A stretch of 64,000 nucleotides of DNA from Ectobacillus polymachus (GCF_048159605.1 NZ_JBLREB010000001.1:558001-622000); one strand, 5' to 3'; shown: positions 34,068-43,870, counted from the stretch's first letter. Notes: generated from the letters alone by a model not told the origin. Numbers and translations are program-made.

Positions 34068-35330
34068 ATGACAAAATGGAAAAGAGCAAATCCTACAGGT
34101 ACGAGGGACTTACTATTCGAAGAATGTACCCGGCAAGAAGAGGTAGAGCAACGATTACGACGTGTCTTTCTATCGCGTGGATATCAAGAAATTCGCACGC
34201 CATCCATTGAGTTTTATGATGTCTTCTCTTTTCGAAATCGTCCTATTGATGAAGAAAAGATGTATAAATTTTTTGATCAGAATGGCCGTATTCTCGTTAT
34301 GCGACCCGATATGACCATTCCAATTGCCCGTGTTATTGGCTCCACTATGATGAAACCACCGTTAAAAATTACTTATAGCGGTAATATTTTCCGTGCTAAT
34401 AAAAGTATGACCGGAAAATATAATGAGTTAACACAAACTGGGATTGAAATTATAGGGATTGAAAACTTGCGAGCAGAGGTAGAATGTATTGTTAGTGCTA
34501 TCCATGCATTGCAAGCTGTTGGGGTAACGCAATGCAAAATTGAAATTGGTCAGGTTGAATTATATAAATCTATCGTGAAAAAACTTTCTCTATCTGAGGA
34601 AGATGAAGCGAGCCTACGAATCTATATTGAAAATAAAAGCTACACAGGGTTATCTGAATTTTTAAAGGAAAAGAACTTTGATAGCAATGATGAGACTATA
34701 CAATTGCTTAAGAGATTGCCGCGGTTGTTTGGTGGAATGGAAGTCATTGAAGAGGCAGAACGGTTAGCAACCAATAAAGAAATGAAAGAGGCAATTGTTC
34801 GTGTTAGACAAATTTATGAAACGATTGAACGTCTTGGATATAGCAATTATATTACCGTTGATTTAGGTATGATTCAAAATCTTCAATATTATACAGGCGT
34901 TATATTCCGTGGTTATGCAAATGATATAGGAACAGAAATATTAAGCGGTGGACGCTATGATGACCTAATGGGACACTTTGGAGAGCCATATCCTGCGGTA
35001 GGATTAGCATTGCAAGTTGATCAAATTGTCCGCGTCTTAAAGGAGATTGCACCACCCTCATCAACTGAACATGTTACCGTGTTCATTCATTATTCATTAG
35101 AATCCATTGAAAAAGCAGAACGATTACGCGCAATGTTTGCGAAGGATGGTGTGAATGCAGAATTATCGATGTATGATACGCTGCAGGACTCATTTCATTT
35201 TGCACGAAAGCATAACATTATGCATGTGATTGATTCGTCGTTAGAAAAGCTAACATCATATGTTTATACTGACAAATGGGTGCTGGAAAAAGAGGGGGAA
35301 TCTTCATGCGTAACGTTCAAATTGCGCTAA
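34068..35330 (+). CDS. hisZ: ATP phosphoribosyltransferase regulatory subunit
   Basis: A 420-residue HisRS paralogue without aminoacylation activity. Class II motifs are visible: GTRDLLFEE near residue 11, MRPDMTIPIARV near 80, GGRYDDLMGHFGEPYPAVGLAL near 285. The anticodon-binding domain is diverged. It pairs with the short form HisG next door. ATG 34068 follows AAGGAGTG; a GTG nine bases earlier lies in the ribosome site. It overlaps hisG by 25 bases. Confidence 0.94.
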   Translation: MTKWKRANPTGTRDLLFEECTRQEEVEQRLRRVFLSRGYQEIRTPSIEFYDVFSFRNRPIDEEKMYKFFDQNGRILVMRPDMTIPIARVIGSTMMKPPLKITYSGNIFRANKSMTGKYNELTQTGIEIIGIENLRAEVECIVSAIHALQAVGVTQCKIEIGQVELYKSIVKKLSLSEEDEASLRIYIENKSYTGLSEFLKEKNFDSNDETIQLLKRLPRLFGGMEVIEEAERLATNKEMKEAIVRVRQIYETIERLGYSNYITVDLGMIQNLQYYTGVIFRGYANDIGTEILSGGRYDDLMGHFGEPYPAVGLALQVDQIVRVLKEIAPPSSTEHVTVFIHYSLESIEKAERLRAMFAKDGVNAELSMYDTLQDSFHFARKHNIMHVIDSSLEKLTSYVYTDKWVLEKEGESSCVTFKLR

Positions 35331-35932
35331 CAAAAGGTCGTCTAGAGAAAAGTGTAATTCCGCTTATGGAACGTGTCGGGATCGATTGTTCTGAGCTGAA
35401 GGACAAAGGAAGAAAACTGATTTTTAAAAGTGGAGATGGGTCGATTTCTTTCATTCTTGTAAAAGCGGTGGACGTGTTAACTTATGTAGAGCATGGCGTA
35501 GCTGACATTGGCATCGTCGGGAAAGATGTCCTACTAGAAAATGAAAAGGAAGTTTATGAAATGGTTGATCTTGGCATCGGACGCTGTAAATTTTGTGTTG
35601 CTTCCATTTCATCCTATGATCCGAACAGTTATAAGAAAAAAACAATTGCAACCAAATATCCAAATGTAGCATCCGCTTATTTCCGTCAAAAAGGTGAGGA
35701 TGTTGAAATTATAAAAATAGAAGGCTCTGTTGAAATTGCACCTCTCCTTGGTCTTGCAGATGCTATTGTAGATATTGTGGAAACAGGACAAACACTAAAG
35801 GAAAATGGCCTTATCGTTTTTGAAGAAATATCCGATATTTCAGCAAGACTGATAGCAAATAAAGCATCATTAAAAATGAAAACAAAAGAAATGTTTTCTA
35901 TTATAGATCGTATTGAAGAGGCATTACAATAG
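35306..35932 (+). CDS. hisG: ATP phosphoribosyltransferase, short form
   Basis: A 208-residue catalytic subunit for the first step of histidine synthesis (ATP plus PRPP). It lacks the C-terminal regulatory domain, as expected when hisZ is present. TKGRLEKSVIPLMER at residues 7-21 and the PRPP loop DAIVDIVETGQTLKENGL near 153 are diagnostic. ATG 35306 follows AGAGGGGG within the end of hisZ. Confidence 0.95.
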   Translation: MRNVQIALTKGRLEKSVIPLMERVGIDCSELKDKGRKLIFKSGDGSISFILVKAVDVLTYVEHGVADIGIVGKDVLLENEKEVYEMVDLGIGRCKFCVASISSYDPNSYKKKTIATKYPNVASAYFRQKGEDVEIIKIEGSVEIAPLLGLADAIVDIVETGQTLKENGLIVFEEISDISARLIANKASLKMKTKEMFSIIDRIEEALQ

Positions 35933-35944
35933 GGAGGCAGGGCT

Positions 35945-37246
35945 ATGAAAGTATTATATGGAAAGCAGGATGAAATTTTAATAAATATAGAAGCATTGCG
36001 CGAATCATCTAAAGTAGTACAAAAAGAAGCTGAGGAAGCTGTTCAGCAGGTTATCAAAGAAGTGAAAAAGAATGGGGATGCAGCACTTCGTAATTATACA
36101 GAAATGTTTGATAAAGTAAAGTTAGAAACATTCCGTATCAAGCAAAGCGAAATTGACGAAGCATATGCTGCAGTGGACCCTTATTTCTTGCAAGCACTAG
36201 AGGAAGCAAAAGTTAATATTGTTTCCTATCATGAAAAGCAGAAGCGGCAAGGCTTCGTAGAGGCAGAGCAAGATGGAATTATTCGCGGACAGCTTATTCG
36301 TCCTTTGCAAACGGTTGGCGTATATGTTCCTGGTGGCACGGCTGCTTATCCTTCATCGGTTCTGATGAATGTATTACCAGCAAAAATTGCTGGTGTTCCC
36401 CGTATTGTAATGGTAACTCCACCGCACGCTGGCGGCGTAAATCCGTATATTTTAGCAGCAGCAAAGGTTGCAGGTGTTGACGAAGTATATAGCATTGGCG
36501 GTGCTCAAGCGATTGCTGCACTTGCATATGGAACCGAAAGCATTCCTCGTGTAGATAAAATTGTTGGGCCTGGTAATATGTACGTTGCACTAGCCAAGCG
36601 TGCTGTATTTGGTGATGTAAATATTGATATGATAGCTGGTCCATCCGATATTCTTGTCGTTGCAGACGAAACAGGTAATGCCAGTTACATTGCTGCTGAT
36701 TTGCTTTCTCAGGCAGAGCATGATGTGAATGCAACTGCGATTCTTGTTACGCCATGTGAAGAGCTTGCTCTTGCAGTAAAACAGGAAGTGGAAAAGCAAG
36801 TGGAAGAGCTCCCGCGTAAGGAGATTGCAAAGACGTCGATCGAACGAAACGGTGCGATAATCGTTGTCAATTCTCTAGAAGAAGCGTTTGAAGCGGCGAA
36901 TGCTATTGCACCTGAACATATTGAGCTACATGTAAAGGATCCGATGCTAGCGCTCGCAAATGTGAAGAACGGCGGCAGTATTTTCCTTGGACCGTATGCT
37001 CCAGAGCCACTCGGCGATTATTTTGCGGGTCCGAATCATGTATTACCAACTAGCGGAACCGCACGTTTCTTCTCTCCGTTATCTGTGGATGATTTTATTA
37101 AAAAATCTAGCTTTGTATCCTATACAAGACAAGCACTTGAGAAAGTAAAAGACCAAATTGTAATTTTAGCTGAAAAAGAAGGCTTACAGGCACATGCTAA
37201 GGCGATACAAATCCGATTTGATGACAAAGTGGAGGGGAAAGAATGA
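35945..37246 (+). CDS. hisD: Histidinol dehydrogenase
   Basis: A 433-residue zinc enzyme oxidising histidinol to histidine with two NAD+. VPGGTAAYPSSVLMN near residue 127, GPGNMYVALAKR near 204, AGPSDILVVADE near 225, SQAEHDVNATAI with the zinc Gln/His near 257, and APEHIELH with the catalytic Glu-His near 325 are all present. Overlaps hisB by ATGA. Confidence 0.96.
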   Translation: MKVLYGKQDEILINIEALRESSKVVQKEAEEAVQQVIKEVKKNGDAALRNYTEMFDKVKLETFRIKQSEIDEAYAAVDPYFLQALEEAKVNIVSYHEKQKRQGFVEAEQDGIIRGQLIRPLQTVGVYVPGGTAAYPSSVLMNVLPAKIAGVPRIVMVTPPHAGGVNPYILAAAKVAGVDEVYSIGGAQAIAALAYGTESIPRVDKIVGPGNMYVALAKRAVFGDVNIDMIAGPSDILVVADETGNASYIAADLLSQAEHDVNATAILVTPCEELALAVKQEVEKQVEELPRKEIAKTSIERNGAIIVVNSLEEAFEAANAIAPEHIELHVKDPMLALANVKNGGSIFLGPYAPEPLGDYFAGPNHVLPTSGTARFFSPLSVDDFIKKSSFVSYTRQALEKVKDQIVILAEKEGLQAHAKAIQIRFDDKVEGKE

Positions 37247-37830
37247 CACGAACGGCGGAACGAATTCGTACGACGACAGAAACGGATATCAAGGTTTGGG
37301 TTGATCTAGACAATCAAGAACAAGTGAGTATTGATACAGGGGTTGGGTTTTTTGACCATATGCTCACATTATTCGCGAGACATGGCCGTTTTGGATTAAA
37401 AATACATGCTAAAGGTGATCTCTATATCGACTCGCATCATACCGTAGAAGATGTAGGTATTGCACTTGGGGAATGCATCAAGCAAGCGCTTGGGGATAAA
37501 AAGCAAATTAATCGCTACGGCACGTCTTACGTTCCGATGGATGAGGCATTAGGCTTCGTAACGCTTGATATTAGCAATCGTCCGTTCCTTGTATTTGATG
37601 CAGAACTTACAAACGAGAAACTTGGTAACTTTGATACAGAATTGACAGAGGAGTTTTTTCGCGCTGTAAGTTTTAATGCAGGTATTACGTTGCACGCTCG
37701 TGCCCTTTATGGCAAAAACACGCATCATAAAATCGAGGCACTCTTTAAAGCGTTTGGTCGTGCTTTACGGGAAGCGGTTGAAATGAATGCAAATATTACA
37801 GGAGTTAATTCTACAAAGGGGATGCTGTGA
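37243..37830 (+). CDS. hisB: Imidazoleglycerol-phosphate dehydratase
   Basis: A 195-residue monofunctional dehydratase. The paired metal-binding motifs DSHHTVEDVGIALGE near residue 64 and KNTHHKIEALFKAFGRAL near 160 match the family. There is no fused histidinol phosphatase; hisJ later in the operon supplies that step. Confidence 0.96.
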   Translation: MTRTAERIRTTTETDIKVWVDLDNQEQVSIDTGVGFFDHMLTLFARHGRFGLKIHAKGDLYIDSHHTVEDVGIALGECIKQALGDKKQINRYGTSYVPMDEALGFVTLDISNRPFLVFDAELTNEKLGNFDTELTEEFFRAVSFNAGITLHARALYGKNTHHKIEALFKAFGRALREAVEMNANITGVNSTKGML

Positions 37831-37831
37831 A

Positions 37832-38461
37832 ATGATTGCAATTATCGATTATGGAATGGGAAATTTGCACAGCGTTTCAAAGGCGCTGGAACACATAGGG
37901 GTTTCTTATGTCATTACAGACGATGTAGAACGAATTCGCAAGAGCGATGCAATAATTTTACCTGGAGTTGGGGCATTTCCTAGAGCAATGAGAGAAATCG
38001 AAGAACGAGGACTGACATCAATTTTAAAAGAGGAAGCGGCAACTGGAAAACCGTTTCTTGGTGTTTGCCTTGGAATGCAGCTCTTATTTGAAGCAGGAGA
38101 AGAAATTGAGCATACAAAAGGTCTTGGACTTTTGCCAGGAGTTGTTCGAAAACTTCCAGCTGGTCGTAAAATTCCTCATATGGGCTGGAACTTATTAGAG
38201 CAAAGAAAGCAATCTCCTCTATTAAAGGATGTACCAGCTGATTCATACGTGTATTATGTTCACTCATTTTATGCAGATTGCCCGGATGAAATGATAGACG
38301 CAGGAAGCGACTATGGAGTTTTTGTTCCAGGCGTAGTGTCGCGAGGCAACATTTACGGGGCACAATTTCATCCCGAAAAAAGCAGCGTTACGGGTCTAAA
38401 AATGCTAGAAAACTTTAAGGAGTTGGTAGAAACATGCTCATCTTCCCAGCAATCGATTTAA
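37832..38461 (+). CDS. hisH: Imidazole glycerol phosphate synthase, glutaminase subunit
   Basis: A 209-residue class I glutaminase. The nucleophile is in GVCLGMQLLFE near residue 80, and the His-Glu pair in GAQFHPEKSS near 185. It feeds ammonia to HisF. ATG 37832 directly follows the hisB stop; longer frames reach into hisB. Overlaps hisA by 28 bases. Confidence 0.95.
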   Translation: MIAIIDYGMGNLHSVSKALEHIGVSYVITDDVERIRKSDAIILPGVGAFPRAMREIEERGLTSILKEEAATGKPFLGVCLGMQLLFEAGEEIEHTKGLGLLPGVVRKLPAGRKIPHMGWNLLEQRKQSPLLKDVPADSYVYYVHSFYADCPDEMIDAGSDYGVFVPGVVSRGNIYGAQFHPEKSSVTGLKMLENFKELVETCSSSQQSI

Positions 38462-39153
38462 AAAACGGCCGCTGTGTTCGTTTATATCAAGGCCAATTTC
38501 AGCAAGAAACAGTTGTAAATGAAAATCCGCTTGAGCAAGCGATTGTATTTGAAAAGCTTGGTGCGAAATATTTACATCTCGTTGATCTTGACGGGGCACT
38601 TGAAGGGAAGCCTACAAACTTCCCTGTTATCGAACAAATCGCAAAAACACTTACGATTCCAGTTCAAGTTGGAGGCGGTATCCGTTCAATGGAAACGATT
38701 GACATGCTCCTTTCTGTTGGAGTAGCACGTGTTATCATTGGTTCAGCCGCTTTATTAAACCCTGTATTTTTAGAAGAGGCCTTACAGGCATACGGTGAAA
38801 AGATTGTTGTCGGTATTGATGCGAAAAATGAATTTGTCGCAACCCGCGGCTGGCTTGATGTATCTGATGTACATTATATTACGCTTGCAAAGGAAATGGA
38901 GAAAAAAGGCGTTCAAACGATTGTATTTACTGATATTTCCCGGGATGGTACACTTACTGGTCCGAATTTTGAACAGTTACAAGCGTTACAAGAAGCAGTA
39001 TCGATTCAAATCGTTGCTTCTGGCGGAGTTAGCTCTCTTTCCGATATTGAACGCCTAAAGCAGATGAATCTATATGGTGTAATTACAGGAAAGGCGCTGT
39101 ACGAAGGAAAATTCCCTCTTGAAGAAGCCTTGCAGGTGGTGAAATCATGCTAA
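38434..39153 (+). CDS. hisA: ProFAR isomerase
   Basis: A 239-residue beta/alpha barrel with two-fold symmetry. The catalytic Asp pair is in PAIDLKNGRCVRLYQG near residue 8 and in TDISRDGTLTGPN near 169; phosphate sites are GGGIRS and the later SGGVSS. Ends six bases into hisF. Confidence 0.95.
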   Translation: MLIFPAIDLKNGRCVRLYQGQFQQETVVNENPLEQAIVFEKLGAKYLHLVDLDGALEGKPTNFPVIEQIAKTLTIPVQVGGGIRSMETIDMLLSVGVARVIIGSAALLNPVFLEEALQAYGEKIVVGIDAKNEFVATRGWLDVSDVHYITLAKEMEKKGVQTIVFTDISRDGTLTGPNFEQLQALQEAVSIQIVASGGVSSLSDIERLKQMNLYGVITGKALYEGKFPLEEALQVVKSC

Positions 39154-39905
39154 CAAAACGAATTATTCCATGTTTAGATGTAAAAAACGGTCGTGTTGTT
39201 AAAGGAATTAATTTTGTGGAGCTAGCAGATGTGGGAGACCCTGTTGCTATTGCTGAAGTTTACAATAGAGAAGGGGCAGATGAACTTGTTTTCCTAGATA
39301 TTACCGCCTCTCATGAAGAACGTAAGACAATGATTGATGTGGTTGAACGTACAGCTGCAAAAGTATTTATTCCTCTTACAGTTGGAGGAGGGATTAGCTC
39401 TGTAGAGGGAATGTATAATCTGCTTCGTGCAGGTGCTGATAAGGTTTCAATCAATTCTTCTGCAGTGAAAAATCCACAGCTCATTGCTGATGGTGCAGAA
39501 CGATTTGGTACACAGTGCATTGTAGTTGCCATTGATGCAAAAAAGGTCAGCGAAGGCAAGTGGAATGTTTTTGTGAACGGTGGTCGGATTGATACGGGAC
39601 TCGACGTTATAGAATGGGCTAAACGTGCAGAAGAACTAGGTGCAGGTGAAATTCTTTTAACAAGTATGGATACGGACGGAACGAAGCAAGGTTATGATTT
39701 AGTATTAACAGAAGCGGTGTCACAGGCTGTAACCATTCCTGTTATTGCTTCTGGCGGCTGTGGCAATAATGATCATATTGTAGAAGTATTTGAAAAAACA
39801 TCAGCTGATGCTGCTTTAGCGGCTTCCATTTATCATTACGGAGAAACAACTATTGCAAAAACAAAGGAAAAATTGCACGAAGCTGGAATTGAGGTGAGAC
39901 GATGA
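39147..39905 (+). CDS. hisF: Imidazole glycerol phosphate synthase, cyclase subunit
   Basis: A 252-residue barrel homologous to HisA. Catalytic Asp residues lie in IPCLDVKNGRVVKG near 11 and TSMDTDGTKQGYD near 130; LTVGGGIS and IASGGCGN bind phosphate. With HisH it makes IGP and AICAR. Overlaps hisI by four bases. Confidence 0.96.
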   Translation: MLTKRIIPCLDVKNGRVVKGINFVELADVGDPVAIAEVYNREGADELVFLDITASHEERKTMIDVVERTAAKVFIPLTVGGGISSVEGMYNLLRAGADKVSINSSAVKNPQLIADGAERFGTQCIVVAIDAKKVSEGKWNVFVNGGRIDTGLDVIEWAKRAEELGAGEILLTSMDTDGTKQGYDLVLTEAVSQAVTIPVIASGGCGNNDHIVEVFEKTSADAALAASIYHYGETTIAKTKEKLHEAGIEVRR

Positions 39906-40207
39906 CACCCGATTTTTCAAAAGGATTAGTACCTGCTGTAATCGTCGATGATAAAACGAACGATGTACTTATGCTTGGGTATATGAATGAAGAATCTTAT
40001 GCAAAAACATTAGAAACGAAAACGACGTGGTTCTTTTCTAGATCTCGTAATAAGCTTTGGAACAAAGGGGAAACTTCCGGACATTTTCAGCATGTGAAAG
40101 AGATATATTTAGACTGTGATCAAGACACAATATTAGTTCGGGTTGATCAAATAGGTCCAGCATGTCATACCGGAAGCAGAAGTTGTTTTTATACGAAAGT
40201 AATGTAG
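39902..40207 (+). CDS. hisI: Phosphoribosyl-AMP cyclohydrolase
   Basis: A 101-residue zinc enzyme. WFFSRSRNKLWNKGETSGHFQ near residue 40 and the DCDQDTILV plus ACHTGSRSCFY metal motifs near 75-98 are present. It is separate from hisE, as usual in the Bacillus cereus type operon. Confidence 0.95.
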   Translation: MTPDFSKGLVPAVIVDDKTNDVLMLGYMNEESYAKTLETKTTWFFSRSRNKLWNKGETSGHFQHVKEIYLDCDQDTILVRVDQIGPACHTGSRSCFYTKVM

Positions 40208-40218
40208 GAGGAGACACA

Positions 40219-40542
40219 ATGACAAACGTACTTCAAGAATTATATGATGAAATTGTAGATCGTAAGAAAAATCCAGTAGAAGAATCGTATACGAATTATC
40301 TATTTACAAAAGGTCTCGATAAAATTTTGAAAAAAGTAGGGGAAGAAAGTACAGAGGTTGTCATTGCTGCAAAAAATAATAACCGCGAGGAACTAATAAG
40401 CGAAATGAATGATTTAATTTATCACAGTCTCGTTTTACTTGTGGAAAAGAATATTTCTTTAGAAGAAATTGAAGAGGAAGCAAATCGCCGTCGCGGAAAG
40501 CTATCTCGCATTGGTGACAGAAAAGAAATAAAGAAGCTCTAA
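40219..40542 (+). CDS. hisE: Phosphoribosyl-ATP pyrophosphatase
   Basis: A 107-residue MazG-like helical enzyme. GLDKILKKVGEESTEVVIAAKN near residue 34 and EMNDLIYHSLVLL near 66 provide the metal-binding Glu and Asp. ATG 40219 follows AGGAGG. The reaction order in the cell is HisE before HisI. Confidence 0.94.
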   Translation: MTNVLQELYDEIVDRKKNPVEESYTNYLFTKGLDKILKKVGEESTEVVIAAKNNNREELISEMNDLIYHSLVLLVEKNISLEEIEEEANRRRGKLSRIGDRKEIKKL

Positions 40543-40563
40543 GGGATAAAGGGGGAGAAGACG

Positions 40564-41568
40564 ATGCGAGTTGATTTTCATCTCCATCTAGAAGAAGGGC
40601 CATATTCACTTCGCTGGCTTGATCGAACGAATCAAGCTATTCAACATTTTACACCGGTAGATGCACCGTTCCATTCATGGGACTGGCTTATGCAATCTAA
40701 TAAATTACTAGAAAAACGGTTACAGCTAGGAGCATTTTCTTCTTATTGGATTGATTTATACCTAGAGGAAGCACTAAGCAAAGGCTTAAAAGAAGTTGGA
40801 ATTGTTGATCACTTATACCGTTTTGTAGAAGCAAGAGAATACTACTATCGTCACGTAGACATTTCTGGTAGTGAACTAGGTACTCTTCAAAAGGAATGGC
40901 TAGATCAGGTAATGATCATGGAAGTACATCAATTTACCTCTGCTATAGAAGAAGCGAAGGAACGATGGGCGAAAAAAGGCATCTCCCTTCGTCTTGGCCT
41001 TGAAGCAGACTATTTTGTTGGCGGAGAAGAAGAGTTAGCAGAGCTTTTAAAGCTGGGCAACTGGGATTACGTAATCGGCTCCGTCCACTTTACAGACGAT
41101 GGTTGGGGATTTGATAATCCGGATACAAAGGATCTTTTCATTGGAAAGGATCTCGATGCACTGTACAAAAATCATTTTGCAACTGTAGAACGTGCCATTC
41201 GATCCAAACTATTTGATTTTGTAGCCCATCTAGATAATATGAAGGTGTTTAATTATCGTCCCGATGAGAACAGCTTGCTGCCGTATTACGAAAATATCGC
41301 AAAGGCATTAGTAGAAAGTGATGTTGCGACAGAAATTAATGCAGGATTATACTATCGATATCCGGTTCATGAAATGTGTCCAAGTCCACTCTTTTTAAGT
41401 GTGCTCGCGAAGCATCATGTACCGCTTACTGTTTCATCTGATTCTCATTATCCTGATGATATAGGCAGTTATGTAGCTCAAAATGTGGAAACATTACGTG
41501 CTCATGGTTTTACTGAAATTGCAACCTTTGAAAAACGGAAACGTGTCATGAAATCACTTGATAACTAA
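40564..41568 (+). CDS. hisJ: Histidinol-phosphatase, PHP family
   Basis: A 334-residue PHP-domain phosphohydrolase. Metal motifs DFHLHLEEGPY at residues 4-14, GIVDHLYRF near 79, GSVHFTDDGW near 170, HLDNMKV near 219 and SDSHYPDD near 290 are visible. It supplies the penultimate step of histidine synthesis. It is longer than Bacillus subtilis HisK/HisJ (about 268), typical of the Bacillus cereus group form. Last gene of the operon; I see no good terminator. Confidence 0.88.
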   Translation: MRVDFHLHLEEGPYSLRWLDRTNQAIQHFTPVDAPFHSWDWLMQSNKLLEKRLQLGAFSSYWIDLYLEEALSKGLKEVGIVDHLYRFVEAREYYYRHVDISGSELGTLQKEWLDQVMIMEVHQFTSAIEEAKERWAKKGISLRLGLEADYFVGGEEELAELLKLGNWDYVIGSVHFTDDGWGFDNPDTKDLFIGKDLDALYKNHFATVERAIRSKLFDFVAHLDNMKVFNYRPDENSLLPYYENIAKALVESDVATEINAGLYYRYPVHEMCPSPLFLSVLAKHHVPLTVSSDSHYPDDIGSYVAQNVETLRAHGFTEIATFEKRKRVMKSLDN

Positions 41569-41651
41569 TTTTCCACTAGATAATTCCATATATGAATATT
41601 CTTCTTTTGTTAACACTATAGAAAAGCGGTGCTGGAAAAGGAGGGATTTTC

Positions 41652-41813
41652 ATGAATGAGAAAAAGCGTTTAAAGTTTAATCCAAAGGAAATAACCGCTT
41701 CGTCTAGGCTTCAAGTTAGAGTTACTGAGGAACAAATTAACGACTTAGTTGCTGAAGGAACGATTGATAGCATGGTAAAGAATAGAGGAAAAAGTGAAGG
41801 ATGGATTTCGTGA
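41652..41813 (+). CDS. Small hypothetical protein, 53 residues
   Basis: ATG behind AAAGGAGGG. The product is charged and soluble (MNEKKRLKFNPKEITASS, TEEQINDLVAEG, SEGWIS). No family recognised. It lies between hisJ and the IS3 element and is intact. Confidence 0.5.
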   Translation: MNEKKRLKFNPKEITASSRLQVRVTEEQINDLVAEGTIDSMVKNRGKSEGWIS

Positions 41814-41846
41814 AATTGGTATAGAAAAGGCATCCTTCTTTATACG

Positions 41847-42943
41847 TGAACTGCACCCCAATTGTTAGACAGAGTCTAATAATTGGGGGAGCAGTTTTTT
41901 TATGACTAAATTTACAGTAGAAGATAAATTAGCGGCAGTTCAACGTTATTTAGATGGAAGAGAGAATTATGCTTCGATTGGGGCGTCCATAGGTACATCT
42001 AAAGCTTTGATAATGAACTGGGTAAGGCAGTACCAGCATCATGGGGAAGAAGGGTTATTCAAAAAATCATATACAAGTTACTCGACAAAGTTTAAACTAG
42101 ACGTACTAAATTATATGAATAATCATGGGACATCTCCAAATGAAACAGCTACATTACTTCTCCTGGGTTAATTCGAAAATGGAGATAAAAAGATTGATAA
42201 AAGCTATTTACCATGAACATAAAGGGCGTTACGGATACCGTCGTAGTAAGGATGAACGCAAGAATCAAGGGCATATAGTTAATCATAAGAAAGTCCAGCG
42301 ATTAATGAAAGAGCTTGGCTTAAAGAGCATCGTTCGTATGAAAAAATATCGTTCATATAAAGGGGAAGTTGGTAAGACAGCTCCGAATATTTTGAATCGA
42401 AACTTCCAAGCAGAAAAGCCAAATGAGAAGTGGGTAACCGATATTACAGAGTTTAATTTATTTGGGGAAAAGCTCTATTTATTTCCAATATTAGATTTAT
42501 TTAATAGTGAAATCATCACCTATACACTCGATTCAAGACCAAAATATTCCCTTGTTAAAACAATGCTAGAACAGGCATTTGAACGACTAACGGACAAAGA
42601 CAAACCCCTTATCCACTCAGATTAAGGCTGGCATTACCGAATGCCTCATTACCAGCATGCATTAAAAAAAACGAAATATTACACAGAGTATGTCCCGTAG
42701 AGGTAACTGTTATGATAACGCTGTAATGGAAAACTTCTTTGGTACCTTAAAATCAGAATTATTATATACACAGGCATTTGAAAGTGTTGAGGATTTTAAA
42801 CAAGAATTAGCAAAATATATAGATTACTATAATAACAAACGAATTAAGGCAAAACTAAAAGGTTTGAGTCCAGTGCAATACCGAACTCAAACCTTAGAAG
42901 CTGCCTAATGAAAATAAATGTCTAACTTTTTGGGGTCACTTCA
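41847..42943 (+). mobile_element. Decayed IS3-family element (IS150-like)
   Basis: Imperfect terminal inverted repeats (left TGAACTGCACCCC, right complement TGAAGTGACCCC, both continuing to GTTAGACA) bound 1,097 bases, shorter than the usual 1.4-1.5 kb. The three bases outside the ends (ACG and GAG) are not a duplication. A left-end hairpin (CCCAATTGTTAG with CTAATAATTGGG) is shared with the remnant at 20,684. Confidence 0.85.
41902..42908 (+). pseudogene. IS3-family transposase orfA/orfB, disrupted
   Basis: orfA begins with a normal HTH (KFTVEDKLAAVQRYL, WVRQYQ) but frameshifts near 42,155; the SPGLIRKWR motif continues in another frame. About 400-500 bases are then missing, since the frame resumes in orfB at KAIYHEHKGRYGYRR. 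orfB has a premature TAA after LIHSD, a frameshift in an A8 run near 42,670, and the last catalytic part MSRRGNCYDNAVMENFFGTLK. The DDE triad residues survive in pieces. No active transposase can be made. Confidence 0.88.
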
Positions 42944-42970
42944 GAGCTGGCTACCTTTTGAGTCAGCTCA

Positions 42971-43030
42971 CGAAATAGGCTGTCAAGAAGAATCCAGTAA
43001 AATCAGTGATTTCTAAGACAGCCTATTTCG
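42971..43030. repeat. 14-bp inverted repeat with 32-base spacer
   Basis: CGAAATAGGCTGTC and GACAGCCTATTTCG are perfect. No T-run follows, so it is not an ordinary terminator. It may be an end of another mobile element. A shorter hairpin GAGCTG/CAGCTC lies just left of it. Confidence 0.6.
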
Positions 43031-43086
43031 CATGCTTCGTATTATTTTTGTTTTTAGACAGCCCTTTCGAGAGAGGAGAAGTGAAT

Positions 43087-43806
43087 ATGAAAGAATATGT
43101 TCTTATAACAGGTGCGAGCGGGGGAATTGGTTCTGCAATTGCAAAAAAGCTTGCCCATGAAGGATATTCCCTTTATCTACAGTATCATTTAGGAAAAGAT
43201 CAAATTGATAAGCTTTGCGATTCGTTAGCTGCCTATGAAGTGATTCCGGTGCAAGCTGATTTATCAAATGAAGATGGTGTAAAACAACTTTGGGGCCAAA
43301 TTCAAGAGGATATATCTGGAATTGTATATGCAGCCGGAAAGAGTGTATATGGACTTGTCACTGATGTTGAGGATAAAGAGTTAGAAGATATGACTCACTT
43401 ATCTGTGTTATCTATGTATAAGTTAATCAACTATGCTTTACCTGCTATGATTCGAAAACGCAGTGGGAGTATTGTTATTATTTCATCCATATGGGGACAA
43501 ACTGGAGCTTCATGTGAAGTGTTATATTCCATGTTAAAGGGTGCGCAAAATACGTATGTGAAGGCACTTGCCAAGGAAGTAGCACCAAGCTCTGTACGTG
43601 TAAATGCGGTTGCTCCTGGTGCAGTAGAAACTACGATGATGAATATGTTTTCAAATGAAGAAAAACGTGAGATTGCTGAGGAAATACCGCTTGGAAGACT
43701 TGCAAAACCTGAAGAAATTGCAAATGCAGTTGCCTTCCTTCTATCGAGCTCTTCTTCATATATTACCGGTCAAGTAATCGGAGTGAATGGTGGTTGGCAT
43801 TGCTAA
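43087..43806 (+). CDS. ymfI: Short-chain dehydrogenase (YmfI)
   Basis: A 239-residue SDR. ITGASGGIGSAIAKKLA (residues 7-23), the Ser of IISSIWGQTG near 133, and Tyr-x3-Lys in YSMLKGAQ near 152 are present; Asn of the usual NNAG is replaced by YAAGKS. It resembles FabG-type enzymes but its substrate is unknown. In Bacillus subtilis ymfI lies between ymfH and ymfJ; here the left neighbours are replaced by mobile elements. ATG 43087 follows GAGAGGAG. Confidence 0.87.
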   Translation: MKEYVLITGASGGIGSAIAKKLAHEGYSLYLQYHLGKDQIDKLCDSLAAYEVIPVQADLSNEDGVKQLWGQIQEDISGIVYAAGKSVYGLVTDVEDKELEDMTHLSVLSMYKLINYALPAMIRKRSGSIVIISSIWGQTGASCEVLYSMLKGAQNTYVKALAKEVAPSSVRVNAVAPGAVETTMMNMFSNEEKREIAEEIPLGRLAKPEEIANAVAFLLSSSSSYITGQVIGVNGGWHC

Positions 43807-43870
43807 TACATAAATTCTATTCAATCTGTAAATAGTAGTAATGACTTTAATGAAAAGTGAGGTGGTAAGC

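Noticed and set aside
36294..36734. A 146-codon minus-strand frame inside hisD
   Set aside because: His/Gln-rich shadow of the hisD coding sequence; the hisD motifs are complete.
41887..42943. Active IS3 transposase made by programmed frameshifting
   Set aside because: Besides the frame changes there is a large internal deletion and an in-frame stop, so the element is dead.
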